Assembly: GCA_029959085.1 (NCBI GenBank)
Contig: JARWIR010000027.1
Location: 7,688,001 to 7,752,000 of the forward strand
Direction of reading: 5' to 3'
Source: Nemophila menziesii
Lineage: Eukaryota; Streptophyta; Magnoliopsida; Boraginales; Hydrophyllaceae
DNA: 64,000 nucleotides
In this document: positions 46,986-58,278 of the stretch, piece by piece
Position numbering within the stretch: the stretch's first letter is position 1
Layout: each line of letters starts with the position of its first letter
Program-made: the position numbers and the translations under genes
The notes under the pieces: generated by a model
The model's input: only the letters and a program-made list of their open reading frames with translations
The model's database searches: none
What the model was told of the DNA's origin: nothing

Positions 46986-49900
46986 ATGTTTAATCTTTGG
47001 CCTCCTTTACTGGAGCCCGAGAGGAGTTTCACAGGTTATAACAGACCTATCCGAGAAGAAAGAGCCTTGAGAAAAGCTATGGAAGAAGTACAAGATCCAG
47101 TAGATCCGAGAGTACTTGGTCCATTAGGACATATACAACCACCACCGATAGGAGGTAACGGAAATAATAATAATCAAAACAGAGTTGAGCAAGACCTTCC
47201 AGGCTTGGGAGTACCGTTTCATGTTCAACAATTAGGTTACTGTCCTCCAGAGATCTAGATTATTAAATTTAGGCATGGTGTTGCCTAGGGTGTGATAAAA
47301 TAATATAATTAAATATATAGAAACGATGCACAATTCAACCTAGATAAGCACGGTACTACAAGTATTACAGGACGTATGCAAGTTTTAATGATAAGAAAGT
47401 TCGTTCTCAGGGATTTAGTGTGTTATACGAAAGATTAAATAGTTCGAGTAGAAAGTAATTAATTAAAAGATAGAAAATAAATAAGAATAATTGAGAGATA
47501 AAAAATTAAACTAATGAAAATTAAAGACAATAAAATGAAAGATAAGAAATATGAGATGAGAAATATAGCTTAGGTTTTGCTAGTATGTACTAAATTCTTT
47601 CTATAAAATTCTAGTTAATAAGGGAGATAATAGGTCTTAAATACTTAGTCAGGATTCTAAATTCCCTCTCCTAGACCTTGAGAGCGACTAGGGAGGCTAC
47701 GACACAACCACGAGGCAGGATACGCTTAGGGTTATCAAGCGCTACCAAGTTCCTAAGTAATTCAATTCCAAACATGGTGATAGTGGTGAAAACATACCCT
47801 AATGACTATCTAGTTAAAATCGGTGTTGTCAGGACCAATATCGGACACTAAACGTTATGTGGTGTTTCAATAATTAGACCCCCTTTCGGGTAACCATCTA
47901 ACTACTATTAAGAAAGCCTAAAGTGATCAGGTTTAGGACACGCAATAATTCAAAACACATAAACAAATATATGTGTAAGCAGCTAATATCAGATTAAAAC
48001 ATATAATTCCCAAAGAAACTTAGATAGAAAGAAAATAGAATTCATAGATTATACATAATGCAAAACCCATGCTATGGGAAAATTAGTTCATACCTGAAGG
48101 AAATACACTAAAAGATTGATAAAAAGAATTTATCTTGCTCTCTACAATAACTCTAATGATAATAAACCTAAGGACTAATTAATGGGAGGCAATGATGATT
48201 TACAAGTGATGTAAGGGTGTATTTATAGGTGTAGATAAGCCCTAATTCGTTTTTTAGAGTAGAAGACAAGTAATGGACTCCTAGCCCAACTCAAAAATCC
48301 TAACCCTAAAATATAGAAAAGTTAACAATCAGTCACGTTTTTTTTTTGTCATAACTGCTTCAAATCTTATCTGTTTGATGTGTTCCAATAGTCGAAAACG
48401 ATTGTCTCGGAAAACTATTTAACTTTTCTCTTGACCATTATTCCATATTCCTCACCTATTTTGAGATATAAGCCTATTTGTGGTCGTAGGTGCTGGAATT
48501 CAGATTTATTTGGCAACTTTATCTTTCCATATCCTAGCTTTTCCTTTCTTTTCTCCAAATTCCATGTATATCTTCTTTCCTTTATCTCTTAGAGTTGACT
48601 TGGCATCTACATAATCTCCATATATATATCTAAAGCTTCACACTAAATAAATAATTAAACCCAATTTTCTCTAAAAATAATAATTCATTAAATCAAGACT
48701 AGAAATAGGAAAGTGCACTATATCATGTGAAAATCGAGTAAATAGACTTCTAAAACACTAAAAATGATGTCTCCAACTAATATTAAATCATCACAAATGG
48801 GGAGACATCAAGGCCCGATTCAGGCATGCTCAGTCAATTTCAGAGTTTTAGACTCTACAGTGGTACAACAATTCAAGATCTAGTAAGAGCGATTCAGAAG
48901 TTCATGCAGATTTGTGATGCCTATGTTACTCGAGGCATTATACGCGAGCAACTGTATTGTCATATGTTTTCGTTCTTTCTAACCGATAAAGCTGGTGAGT
49001 GGCTAGATAAGCAACCACTAGGAACTATTAACACATGGGCAGAACTTCAAGCCACATTCTTTAACCGTTTTTATCTGAAGAGTATGAGACTCAAAGACCA
49101 AAGCGAGCTTGCATAGTTTTGTCAAGAGAATGGAGAACAAGTAGGAGAAGCATGGACAAGGTTTCAACAAAATTTAGCTAGATGTCCACTCAATGGTTAC
49201 ACCCCATCTCTACAGTTAGTTATATTTTATCAAGGTATCAATAGAGAAAGTAGATTGAAGGTAGATAATCTTGGAAAGGGAAATTTCGTGTGCATGGATC
49301 CTGCAGAAGCTGCCGAAGGTTTAGAAAATATTATCGAAACAGAAAGGAGTTGCCCATCTTCGCGAGCTCCTATTACAAATGCCAAAGGTACGCTTCGATT
49401 AGATGCAGAAACTGCAAACTCAGCTCAATTGGCCGTATTAGAAAATCAAATCAAAGAACTCAAGCTTGAGATGCAGAGAAATTTAGCCGCAGCGGATGTA
49501 GTGCAAGAAGCACAAGGTTGTCAATAGTGTGGGGTTACAAATCATACATGGGAAGAGTGTGAAGGAAATCCAGCATCTGTTTATTTCATATCCAACCGAG
49601 GAAATTATCAATTTGGTAATATAAATCATCCGGGTATGCAATATTCAAATCCACAGGTGGCCGCTAGTCCTGGTCATTATCAACATCGTTCCCAGAATAA
49701 CTGTTTCCGACCAAGAGGTCAATATCAAAATCAGAATTATAATCGACCTGCTCCTCCACAACAACCTATTAATGATGCATATACCGAGACGTTAGCTCAG
49801 AAAGCTTTACCACAGTATCCTCAAGAAGGAGTTGTGGGTGAACAATTGAAGAATTTTATGGATCTTATGACCACTAATATGCATTCACAGAGTGAGAAGT

Positions 49901-50653
49901 TACGAGAACAAGAAGCTAAAATTCAGATTTTAGGTACTCAAGTAGAACAAATGAACAAAGTTCTAACAAATACAATGGAACAAAAAGAATTGAAGGCCAT
50001 CGAAGGAGGTAATGGCAATGTTGGGTTCGAAGCTTGTAAGGCAATTTGCCTTGAGATTGAAGAAAATAAGGAAGTATTGCATGCTGCCGAAAGTGCCATG
50101 GAAGTTCCGAGTACCGAAGAAGAACCAACCAAGTCTAGCTCCGTGGACTCTAACTGTTCTGAGGATGATGTGGAGGAAGATTCGGAAAAACCCGACTTTA
50201 TACAGCTTCTAAAAGATATGTAAGAAGAGATTAGATCGGTTATGGAGTTACAAGCTGAGCGAGCTAAAGAGAAAGAGTAAGAAGCCTCAAAAGAACCAAG
50301 AGTTGAAGTTCCAATTGTTGTGCAAGAAAGAAAAGAAGAAGAGAAGGTGGAATCGCCACCAATTGTTCAAACAATGTCATCAACCGTTCCTGATACAAAT
50401 CTGAAGGATGAAATTGAACTCAAGACATCTGTAGAGGCGTACATTCCTGAGAATATCAGCGCCCAAATGCTTGAGATTGCAAAGAAAGGGCTTACACCAC
50501 AACAAGTTTTTACGCAAGTTATTCCTGAGAAAGATGCGAGTGTAGAAGCCAAGAAAGAGACTGTTAGAGTCTCAAGAAGAGTAGAGAAAGAGTTACCATT
50601 GAATCTCAAAGATCCTGGAAGATTTAATCTTCCTATTCAAATAAATGGTACGC
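46986..50653 (+). pseudogene. Athila gag and linker of element E, interrupted by solo LTR Q
   Basis: It starts MFNLWPPLLEPERSF at 46986. The N-terminal part runs to KFR near 47273, with a TAG at 47256-47258. After LTR Q it resumes with RPDSGMLSQFQSF, KFMQICDAYVTRG, FFNRFYLKSMRL. In-frame stops are at 49114-49116 (TAG), 49525-49527 (TAG inside the zinc knuckle, which otherwise reads C-x2-C-G-V-T-N-H-T-W-E-E-C), 50221 and 50278. The linker 49636-50653 is E/K/Q-rich and includes LAQKALPQYPQEGVV. It ends at NLPIQINGTL, where K is inserted. Gag would be the particle protein. Confidence 0.85.
47276..48810 (-). mobile_element. Solo LTR Q (LTR-2 family) in gag E
   Basis: 1535 bp in minus orientation, beginning TGATGTCTCCCC at 48810 and ending GGCAACACCA at 47276. 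Flanks are AGGCA (47271-47275) and AGGCC (48811-48815), a 5-bp TSD with one change. The gag frame KFR / PDSGML continues across it when one flank copy is ignored. A TATA-like box is at 48229-48219. Confidence 0.9.
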
Positions 50654-52025
50654 TGAAAGTCCTAGAGGGGGGGTGAATAGGATTACTAATAAGATTAATG
50701 CCTAATTAAAAATCTTTTGGACAATTATAAGTTTAAGAAAGAAACTTCTAAGTCAACTAATATATCAAACTCCTAAGGGATCATACAATGGATAAGCTAA
50801 GAGGTTCGATATATAAGTGATACAAGTAAAACAAGTTTCTAATCTCTTACTACTCTAGATGACAATATGTTAGATAAACTAGATAATCAATATCACAATA
50901 TTCATGCAAGCATATTATCAAACATATAAAGTGCGGAAAGTAAATAGAGTAGGGATAGAAAGATACACACGATTTATAGTGGTTCGGTTTCCCTACATCC
51001 ACTACCTAAGGAAGCCTCCTTAGGATTTCAAGCTTTTCACTAAGCTTTCGTGTCTCTCTTAACCGGGTCGAGAACACAATAACCCTTACAACCTCTTCGA
51101 TAACCCGAAGGACAAACACTTGTGCTATCGCAACACAAGGACACCAAGTATACTCCCGATACTTAAACACTTGTGCTATCACAACACAAGGATACCAAGT
51201 ATACTTCCTATACTTGAATTCTCTCTTAATCTATCTATTACAAGACCTAGACTTAAGAGGATGGATACAAAGTGTTTAAAGGGGTGCAAACAACTTTGCT
51301 AGATAATCTCTTAAAGAGTAGATTTGACTATAAGCTTGTAAACTCCTCTTTGAGTAGATAATAACTTTGAAGCTTATTGGTTTAAGCTCTTGATCAAGCT
51401 TGGATAATTAACTTTGATAGCTTGTGACCTCTAACTTTGTAGGAGAAAGATGTGTATGATAGTTGAAGTGTTAGAGGTAAGTTTCTCCTTCAAAGAGCTC
51501 ATATTTATAGCACAAGAAAGTCCCCAACGGATATAAAGTTTGATGGTGAACTTGTTCCAAACCGGGTTCCCGGTTTCCCAAATGCGGGTACCCGGATTTC
51601 AATTGTAACGGCTATAAAACGGCTATGTAAACTTGATGTTGACTTGAGCTTCACCAAACCGGGTTCCCGGTTTTCCCAAATGCGGGTACCCGGTTTTTAC
51701 TGACTTGGATATTATGATTTTTTGATTCGTTGCTCGGATGGAAAAGTTTTCTTCACGAGAGTTGTTGTAAACATCATTTTAAGAAACTTTGTTGTTGATC
51801 ATGAAAGCTAATTCTCAATATACACACAAGATAAGGTTAAAAGTAATAGTATGAAAATTAGCTACTAAGGATATGAAAATAAGACAATGATCAAAATGAT
51901 GTTACTAGTGCTTCTAGTGCTTTTTGATGAATTAGAGTGCAAGATAATGAAGTGAGATTAGCACACTAAGCAATAGAGGATTTGTCACATTAAAACACTT
52001 AATCGATGGGGGCAATAAGCCAACA
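50654..52025 (-). repeat. 3' LTR of element K
   Basis: TGTTGGCTTATTG to CCTAGGACTTTCA-type end, 1372 bp. It contains two palindrome pairs at 51559-51597 and 51656-51699 (ACCGGGTTCCCGGTTT and GCGGGTACCCGG) and a TATA box at 51510-51501 (CTATAAATAT). A 60-residue open frame at 51120-51302 recurs in the other LTR and is not a gene. Confidence 0.92.
51501..51510 (-). promoter_or_regulatory. TATA box of K LTR (3' copy)
   Basis: CTATAAATAT on the minus strand, followed by GAGCTC. The identical box is at 56191-56182 in the 5' LTR, where it would drive the element. The palindrome pairs lie just downstream of it in plus-strand coordinates, that is, upstream (U3 side) in element orientation. Confidence 0.6.
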
Positions 52026-53064
52026 ATCTCCCCCTTTTTGATGATGACAAATCAATCACTAAAAACACACATGGAGTCTAACTCCCCCTCACAAAAAGCA
52101 TTAAATCAAAGTGTATTTCTATGAAAAAGACATGCATTTGTGAGTTTTGTATAGTGCAAGTTTTAAAACGTTTTTAGTGCACATATTTCTCCCCCTTTGT
52201 CTTCATCAAAAAGACGAAATGAATGTACAATTCATAACTAAGGAAGAAGAGCAAAAACTCAAGTGAATAGATTTTAAAACAATGATACTAAGAGTGTGCA
52301 AGAGATAGTTTAAAAACAATTTTTAACTAAGGAGATGCACAAAGATAGATAATAGCAAAAGCTTTCTAATGACACAAACGATTAGTTGTAAGGTGTGAGA
52401 TAAAAGATAAGCCAAAGCATTTAGAGTTTTTAACAAAACTCCCCCTTACACAAAGCATAGAGTTTGTTTTAATTTGTAAAAATTTTGATCAACAATTTTT
52501 ACCCTACTAAGAATATTTGAAATCATTTTGAAAAACTTTTAGGGGGTAAAAAGTATTTTTGAAATGCAAATGGGTCAAGATGTATTTTCCAAAAGTTTAG
52601 GGACTAAACGTAATTTTGAAAAACTTCAAGGACCTAAATGCAATTTTCAACCATTTGAAGAATTAAGACAAATAAGAACAAACTATAGGGACCTAAATGC
52701 AATATAGGATGAGATCAAGGAAAAGAGTGCAAAAGTACCTATATCATCAAGAAAAATGTTAGTAAAATCAAGGCATAAACTTGAAATAACTAAACATTAA
52801 AAATTCAATATAGAAACATAGCATACTAAAACACATATCCAACTATAAACACCAAAGCAAACTAGATTAAATATCCAAATCAAACCAAGTTAAACATAAA
52901 GCATCCTAAACCATTTTTCAAATAAAACATGTAGCAATAAAATCCTAGATGTCCAAAACACGGACCCATAAACAATTAAAGCATAAACATCACAAACTTA
53001 GTCCAAAAACACATAAAAGCTAAGTAAAATGAAGATAAAGCTAAAACACCAAAACACGAACAAT
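52026..53064 (-). other. 3' noncoding region of K with repeated polypurine tracts
   Basis: The terminal tract AAAAAGGGGGAGAT is at 52039-52026. Further AGGGGGAG copies lie near 52083-52090, 52188-52196 and 52440-52448; one of them again follows a GATGAAGACAAAG stretch like the GATGATGACAAA next to the terminal tract. 52540-52720 carries short repeats of a GGGACCTAAATGCAAT type. No gene is seen. Confidence 0.75.
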
Positions 53065-54369
53065 TTAGCGATTTTCACGAGGAGAGCGGCTCCTTGACCT
53101 TCCTCCATTTCCAACATCATCACGAAGACATGAAACTTCATTTTTCAACCCCTCAATACGATTATTCATATTTTCAAACCACCCTTTTATTTCCGCAAAG
53201 CCTTCTTTAATAACATTCAACAAGGTGGATTCAACCTTATCAAGATCATCTTTAGTAACCACATTTGAGGAAGAACCAATGGAAGATTTTGACCGGGAAG
53301 TGGTATAAGACGGAGGAGGATTAATAGGCATAACTTCACGGGAAGGAATGTTTAGAGACTCAATGGTGGGACCCGAGGAAGTGATATTTTGACCAACGTT
53401 TTTCAAGATAGTTTTTCGAATATTTTCGGGAAGATGATCAAAAACATGCTTATCAATGTATTCACCATTGTAAACGAAGATTTTCATGGTTTTCAAAAAA
53501 GGAATATCAAACCTCCAAATTGGTTCAAAATCACGAGGATCATGAGAGGGAGATATTTTCTTAACATTGATAAGGAGATAACTAAGAGCAATACCATAAG
53601 GAAGAGTAGAATTCGAATGAGCACGATAATCCAAGTTACGAATGAAAATTTTGCAAAAATTGATGGGCCTTTTTGAATAAAGATGAAATAGAAGGATTGC
53701 TTCATAAGGAGCAATTGTACCATCTTTCCTATCTTTTCCCAAAAGACAAAACATGATAATTTTATGAGCCAAACGAATATCCGGAGTAAATAAACTCGAT
53801 AGCCAAGGTTGAGTATGGTTTTGAAACATTTTTGAAGACATAAAAGCCTCAACCTCGTTTTTCAAAGGAATGTCAATCAATTCTTTGCTTCTATTCCAAC
53901 CCGAAACAATGAAATTTTCATAACCACTATTTTGAAGTTTAAAAGCTTTTTCAATGGTTTTTGGAGAAATGGAAAGATTTTTGTTAGAAACCATTGATTT
54001 TAAAGTGCAAGAATCACAATCAAGTGGATGGATATTTTTGAAAAAATCATTAACAAGGGATTCATAGGACTTATTTTCTAGAGATAGGAAAAAATCTAAT
54101 CCTTGGAATTGAAATAAATGGAAAAGATTAGAATTTGAGCCATTTACCAAAGATATGGAAGCACTAAGTGAAGAGGATGAAATTGATCTTCCCCAAAGGA
54201 TCTTGGTGTTCTTCCTCACCATTCTTTTTGAAGGTTCTTCTTCAAGCTCAAGAAAATCTTCTTCATCTTCAAAGATTGGGTCCAATTCAATATCTTCATC
54301 TTCTTCATCTATTATTCTCTTGTTTTTGGAAGCCCTTGATGCTCTAGAAGATTTGGATGATGAAGCCAT
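53065..54369 (-). CDS. ORF of element K, aORF-like protein of 434 residues
   Basis: The frame is open without breaks from ATG 54369-54367 (MASSSKSSRASRASK) to 53065; upstream in-frame codons to 54465 have no ATG. From the start: a Ser/Arg/Lys-rich head, an acidic stretch (DEEDEDIELD), a helical region with LVNDFFKNI and LSISPKTIEKAFKL, a middle part with RLAHKIIMFCLLG and LPYGIALSYLL, a coiled-coil-like segment (KVESTLLNVIKEGFAEIKGW), and a GRSRSRSPRENR end. The order acidic head, helical core, coiled coil matches aORF E, and the core pattern resembles LFRDFYDGV and LSVELIRKALKL in aORF B. No catalytic motif is seen. Function unknown; nuclear or RNA-binding roles would be guesses. Confidence 0.75.
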   Translation of the reverse strand: MASSSKSSRASRASKNKRIIDEEDEDIELDPIFEDEEDFLELEEEPSKRMVRKNTKILWGRSISSSSLSASISLVNGSNSNLFHLFQFQGLDFFLSLENKSYESLVNDFFKNIHPLDCDSCTLKSMVSNKNLSISPKTIEKAFKLQNSGYENFIVSGWNRSKELIDIPLKNEVEAFMSSKMFQNHTQPWLSSLFTPDIRLAHKIIMFCLLGKDRKDGTIAPYEAILLFHLYSKRPINFCKIFIRNLDYRAHSNSTLPYGIALSYLLINVKKISPSHDPRDFEPIWRFDIPFLKTMKIFVYNGEYIDKHVFDHLPENIRKTILKNVGQNITSSGPTIESLNIPSREVMPINPPPSYTTSRSKSSIGSSSNVVTKDDLDKVESTLLNVIKEGFAEIKGWFENMNNRIEGLKNEVSCLRDDVGNGGRSRSRSPRENR

Positions 54370-54496
54370 GGAGGAGTTAGGGTTTGAGAGAGGGGTTTTC
54401 GTTTTTGAGAGAGAAGGAGTTGAAGAAAACGGTTTTGAGAAATGAAAGAAAAAGAAGGAAACCAAGGGTTTTGTTAAACGGGTTATACACAGGCTT

Positions 54497-54538
54497 GAAA
54501 CCGGGTTCCCGCATTCATCAAAACCGGGTACCCGGTTT
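54497..54538 (-). repeat. Palindrome pair in the leader of K ORF
   Basis: ACCGGGTACCCGGTTT and CGGGAACCCGGTTTC, 9 bases apart, about 130-170 bases before the ATG of the K ORF. The same motif as in K LTRs and spacers A/B. Confidence 0.8.
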
Positions 54539-54962
54539 CTTTCTGTGGGGCTCGGTTTTGAAGGGTAGAAATGAAATAACTTAATTTTGCAATTTTACCC
54601 GAAACCCCTTCGAAAGCTCCCCAATAGTTTAGACATGTTATAAAACTCCCAAAATAATTTTTGTTATGAAAAATTATGAAAAGGAATTCACGAACAAAGA
54701 GAAAACAGTTAATTGCACAAAGACCCCTATATTTTCTAAAAAGTACAAAAAGACCCAAAGTGAAAACTAAGCAAATTTAAATCATGAAAGGATCAAGACT
54801 AGCAAGATAAAGCACATAGAGGATAAGACACATAAAACACATAGTAAACATAAAAAAAAAGAGGAAAGGAGAGAATTCACCGTATTTTCCATTTACGAAG
54901 TATGAACGTCATTTTGCATATAATTCAATTTTCTTGACGCTCAACACCTTTAATGAAGTTTA

Positions 54963-55277
54963 CTATGGTAACCGAGGTGGAATGGATCCGGGAATACGAT
55001 TAGTATTTTTCACGATCCATGTCGGTTTTTCATTTTGAGTGTGCTCCTCATTTGTGAGTTCATCATAATCTATTTCTCCTTGATTTGACTTAAGAACTCC
55101 CCCTTTACTTAACTTCTTTTTATATGGAACGAATGATCCTTTCATAACGATTCTCCATATGTTGGGATCTTCGGCTTTGATAAATTTCTCCATTTTTGTT
55201 CTTCAATTAAAATAGTAAGTTCCTACAAAAAGTGGAGGTCGGGTAGAATACGACTTTTCCAAAAGATTAGATTCCAT
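54963..55277 (-). pseudogene. Sirevirus-type gag stub of element K
   Basis: It starts at the ATG 55277-55275 (MESNLLEKSYSTRPPLFVG), about 45 bp after the PBS. A TGA at 55205-55203 stands where copia gags of this type usually have Trp. The frame continues with KMEKFIKAEDPNIWRIVMKGSFVPYKK, recognisable as the N-terminus of copia Gag (the F-x4-D-x3-W pattern). It ends with an unrelated tail at 54963. The rest of gag and all of pol are gone, so the packaging start is kept but no particle protein is made. Confidence 0.75.
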
Positions 55278-55319
55278 ATCGTTTACTCTACTAACGATTA
55301 AGCTATTCACGTAGAGTTA

Positions 55320-55332
55320 GGCTCTGATACCA
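55320..55332 (-). other. Primer-binding site of element K (initiator Met tRNA)
   Basis: TGGTATCAGAGCC, two bases from the 5' LTR. The standard Ty1/copia site in plants. Confidence 0.92.
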
Positions 55333-55334
55333 AT

Positions 55335-56706
55335 TGAAAGTCCTAGAGGGGGGGTGAATAGGATTACTAATAAGATTAATGCCTAATTAAAAATCTTTTG
55401 GACAATTATAAGTTTAAGAAAGAAACTTCTAAGTCAACTAATATATCAAACTCCTAAGGGATCATACAATGGATAAGCTAAGAGGTTCGATATATAAGTG
55501 ATACAAGTAAAACAAGTTTCTAATCTCTTACTACTCTAGATGACAATATGTTAGATAAACTAGATAATCAATATCACAATATTCATGCAAGCATATTATC
55601 AAACATATAAAGTGCGGAAAGTAAATAGAGTAGGGATAGAAAGATACACACGATTTATAGTGGTTCGGTTTCCCTACATCCACTACCTAAGGAAGCCTCC
55701 TTAGGATTTCAAGCTTTTCACTAAGCTTTCGTGTCTCTCTTAACCGGGTCGAGAACACAATAACCCTTACAACCTCTTCGATAACCCGAAGGACAAACAC
55801 TTGTGCTATCGCAACACAAGGACACCAAGTATACTCCCGATACTTAAACACTTGTGCTATCACAACACAAGGATACCAAGTATACTTCCTATACTTGAAT
55901 TCTCTCTTAATCTATCTATTACAAGACCTAGACTTAAGAGGATGGATACAAAGTGTTTAAAGGGGTGCAAACAACTTTGCTAGATAATCTCTTAAAGAGT
56001 AGATTTGACTATAAGCTTGTAAACTCCTCTTTGAGTAGATAATAACTTTGAAGCTTATTGGTTTAAGCTCTTGATCAAGCTTGGATAATTAACTTTGATA
56101 GCTTGTGACCTCTAACTTTGTAGGAGAAAGATGTGTATGATAGTTGAAGTGTTAGAGGTAAGTTTCTCCTTCAAAGAGCTCATATTTATAGCACAAGAAA
56201 GTCCCCAACGGATATAAAGTTTGATGGTGAACTTGTTCCAAACCGGGTTCCCGGTTTCCCAAATGCGGGTACCCGGATTTCAATTGTAACGGCTATAAAA
56301 CGGCTATGTAAACTTGATGTTGACTTGAGCTTCACCAAACCGGGTTCCCGGTTTTCCCAAATGCGGGTACCCGGTTTTTACTGACTTGGATATTATGATT
56401 TTTTGATTCGTTGCTCGGATGGAAAAGTTTTCTTCACGAGAGTTGTTGTAAACATCATTTTAAGAAACTTTGTTGTTGATCATGAAAGCTAATTCTCAAT
56501 ATACACACAAGATAAGGTTAAAAGTAATAGTATGAAAATTAGCTACTAAGGATATGAAAATAAGACAATGATCAAAATGATGTTACTAGTGCTTCTAGTG
56601 CTTTTTGATGAATTAGAGTGCAAGATAATGAAGTGAGATTAGCACACTAAGCAATAGAGGATTTGTCACATTAAAACACTTAATCGATGGGGGCAATAAG
56701 CCAACA
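55335..56706 (-). repeat. 5' LTR of element K
   Basis: 1372 bp, same as 50654-52025 at an offset of 4681. It carries the palindrome pairs at 56240-56278 and 56337-56380 and the TATA box at 56191-56182. Confidence 0.92.
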
Positions 56707-57417
56707 TACGCTCAAAGTGAAAGCTATGTACGATGTGGGTTCAGGTGTGAATATTATGCCAAATTCCGTGTTCGAGAGACTTAGACTTCAGAAATCAGAG
56801 AAAGAACTAGTGAAGTTGAAGTTTGCTGACAACTTAGTTACCAAGACATGGGGAACAGTGGAGGACGTTCTTGTCCGATCAGGTAATATCACCATCCTAC
56901 TGACTTTGTTATACTTGATTTCGATGCAGATAAGCAGGTTCCAATCATACTTGGAAGGCCTTTCATGGCCACAAGTCAGAGCATAATCAACTTCCAAGAA
57001 GGGACCATTACCCTTCAAGCTAAGAACATATCCGAGACATTCTATGTCTTGGGTAAGAAACCAAGGAAGTTAGATACCACCGTTCCTATCATCCACAGCC
57101 TTTCACATCATAAGGTCCCTAAAGAAAAGATCCATGAAATGCCTGAGGATACCGAGCCAAACATTGAGTTTCTGGTCGGCCATGAAGTTTTATGGAAAGC
57201 CCGCGAACCAGAGAATAGGCCACGAAGTTACAGAGACTCGTGGTTGGGACCATTCATAGTCACTAAAGTTATTTTAGCTAAGGTGATAGAGATCAGACCC
57301 AAGAAGGGGATCAAGCACATATTAGTTGAAGTAGATAGCCTTGCTCGTTGTTGGGGGGGTCTATATTTGCAAATCTTGATAGAGGTAACGCGTCTAACTT
57401 TAAAAGACGTTAAATAA
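56707..57417 (+). pseudogene. Protease fused to integrase C-terminal module, element E
   Basis: After K the frame resumes with LKVKAMYDVGSGVNIMPNS, the protease active site (DVGSG). A 1-nt shift near 56895 moves the rest to frame 56965-57417: IINFQEGTITLQ, then a short linker and GHEVLWKAREPE and WLGPFIVTKV, the GPF/Y module at the end of Athila integrase. It ends DVK at 57417. RT, RNase H, HHCC and DDE are absent. The same fusion is in F. The protein could be a protease with an IN tail; whether the tail works alone is unknown. Confidence 0.82.
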
Positions 57418-57420
57418 AAG

Positions 57421-57440
57421 TGTTGTACGGGAGACAACCC
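57421..57440 (+). other. Hairpin after the pol stop of E
   Basis: GTTGT-acgggag-ACAAC just after the TAA at 57415-57417. F has the same element at about 37443-37459. A similar sequence after pol is common in Athila/Tat elements in my recollection; its role is unknown to me. Confidence 0.5.
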
Positions 57441-58278
57441 GCAATTTTTTTATGTTTTTATGTTTTTAATTTGTGTTTAGTTTAGTTATTTTTAGCTTAT
57501 ATTGCATATTTGGGAAAGGTACTAGTGTTTTGTATGTTCAGGTGTTAAAGAAATTGAGTTTGGGATAAAAACGGATTTTTTGGGCATGTTCTGACCTGCC
57601 ACCGGCATGCCGGCCGTACCGGCGGTAAGCCGGCGGGTCAGAAACACGACCCTTCGGGTAGTCGTCACGTGTTCATTGTCGAGAGTCAAATTTATAAAGC
57701 AAGCAGCACCGGTATGCCGGTCAAGACCAAAACCCGAGCCCACGTGTGCACGTTTCGTGTTTTTTGCCGTAACATGATTTTCAAGGAAGCAGCACCGACA
57801 TACCGGCCCATATGGGCGGTATACCATCCGGCGCCGCTGGAGAGAGAAAAAAGTTGTGGTTTTAGGTTATAAAGAAGAGGAAGGTTAATGTATTGCGAAT
57901 TTTACAATACTTAATCCTCTCTTTCACCTCCAAATCTCTCCCAACTCCATTAAAGCTTCATCAAACCTTCCCCAAACATCAAAACACTACCCAATCACCA
58001 TAAAAACACATCTAATCTTCTCTCCACATCATTACAAAGAACATTCAACCACCGAAATCTTACCAAAACACATTGAATCCAAGAATCAAAAGCTTAAATT
58101 TCAAAAAATTCATCCTACAATTTCTTAAATCCATACCAATCCAAGAAGAATTCATCTTACCCATACAGAGAATCATCATCAAAACACCTTTCCTAACCCA
58201 AATAAAGCTTGTTCAACCAATAATCAAGAGTTTCAAATTTCAAGAGTGGTTAAAGCTTTGAGTTGGAAATTAATTGAG
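57441..58278 (+). repeat. Leader of E aORF with CCGG-type palindromes
   Basis: Palindromic cores at about 57602-57637 (CACCGGCATGCCGGCCGTACCGGC-type, several overlapping), 57706-57722 (CACCGGTATGCCGGT) and 57793-57838. The remainder to the aORF is AT-rich with CCAATC and AAACAC stretches. No gene is seen. Confidence 0.7.

Larger units (their letters stand above)
50654..56706 (-). mobile_element. Young non-autonomous Sirevirus-like copia element K
   Basis: Two LTRs of 1372 bp (50654-52025, 55335-56706) in which I find no difference, and a TSD TACGC (50649-50653, 56707-56711). Minus strand: LTR start TGTTGGC, PBS TGGTATCAGAGCC (initiator Met tRNA), a gag stub, one ORF, and the polypurine signature CATCAAAAAGGGGGAGAT next to the 3' LTR. 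That signature, extra AGGGGGAG tracts upstream and the primer type are Sirevirus traits. The internal region is only 3.3 kb with no protease, integrase or RT. It interrupts E between the gag linker and the protease. Confidence 0.9.

Noticed and set aside
51120..55983. Two identical 60-codon ORFs (51120-51302 and 55801-55983)
   Set aside because: They are the same place in the two LTRs of K and short; no gene evidence.
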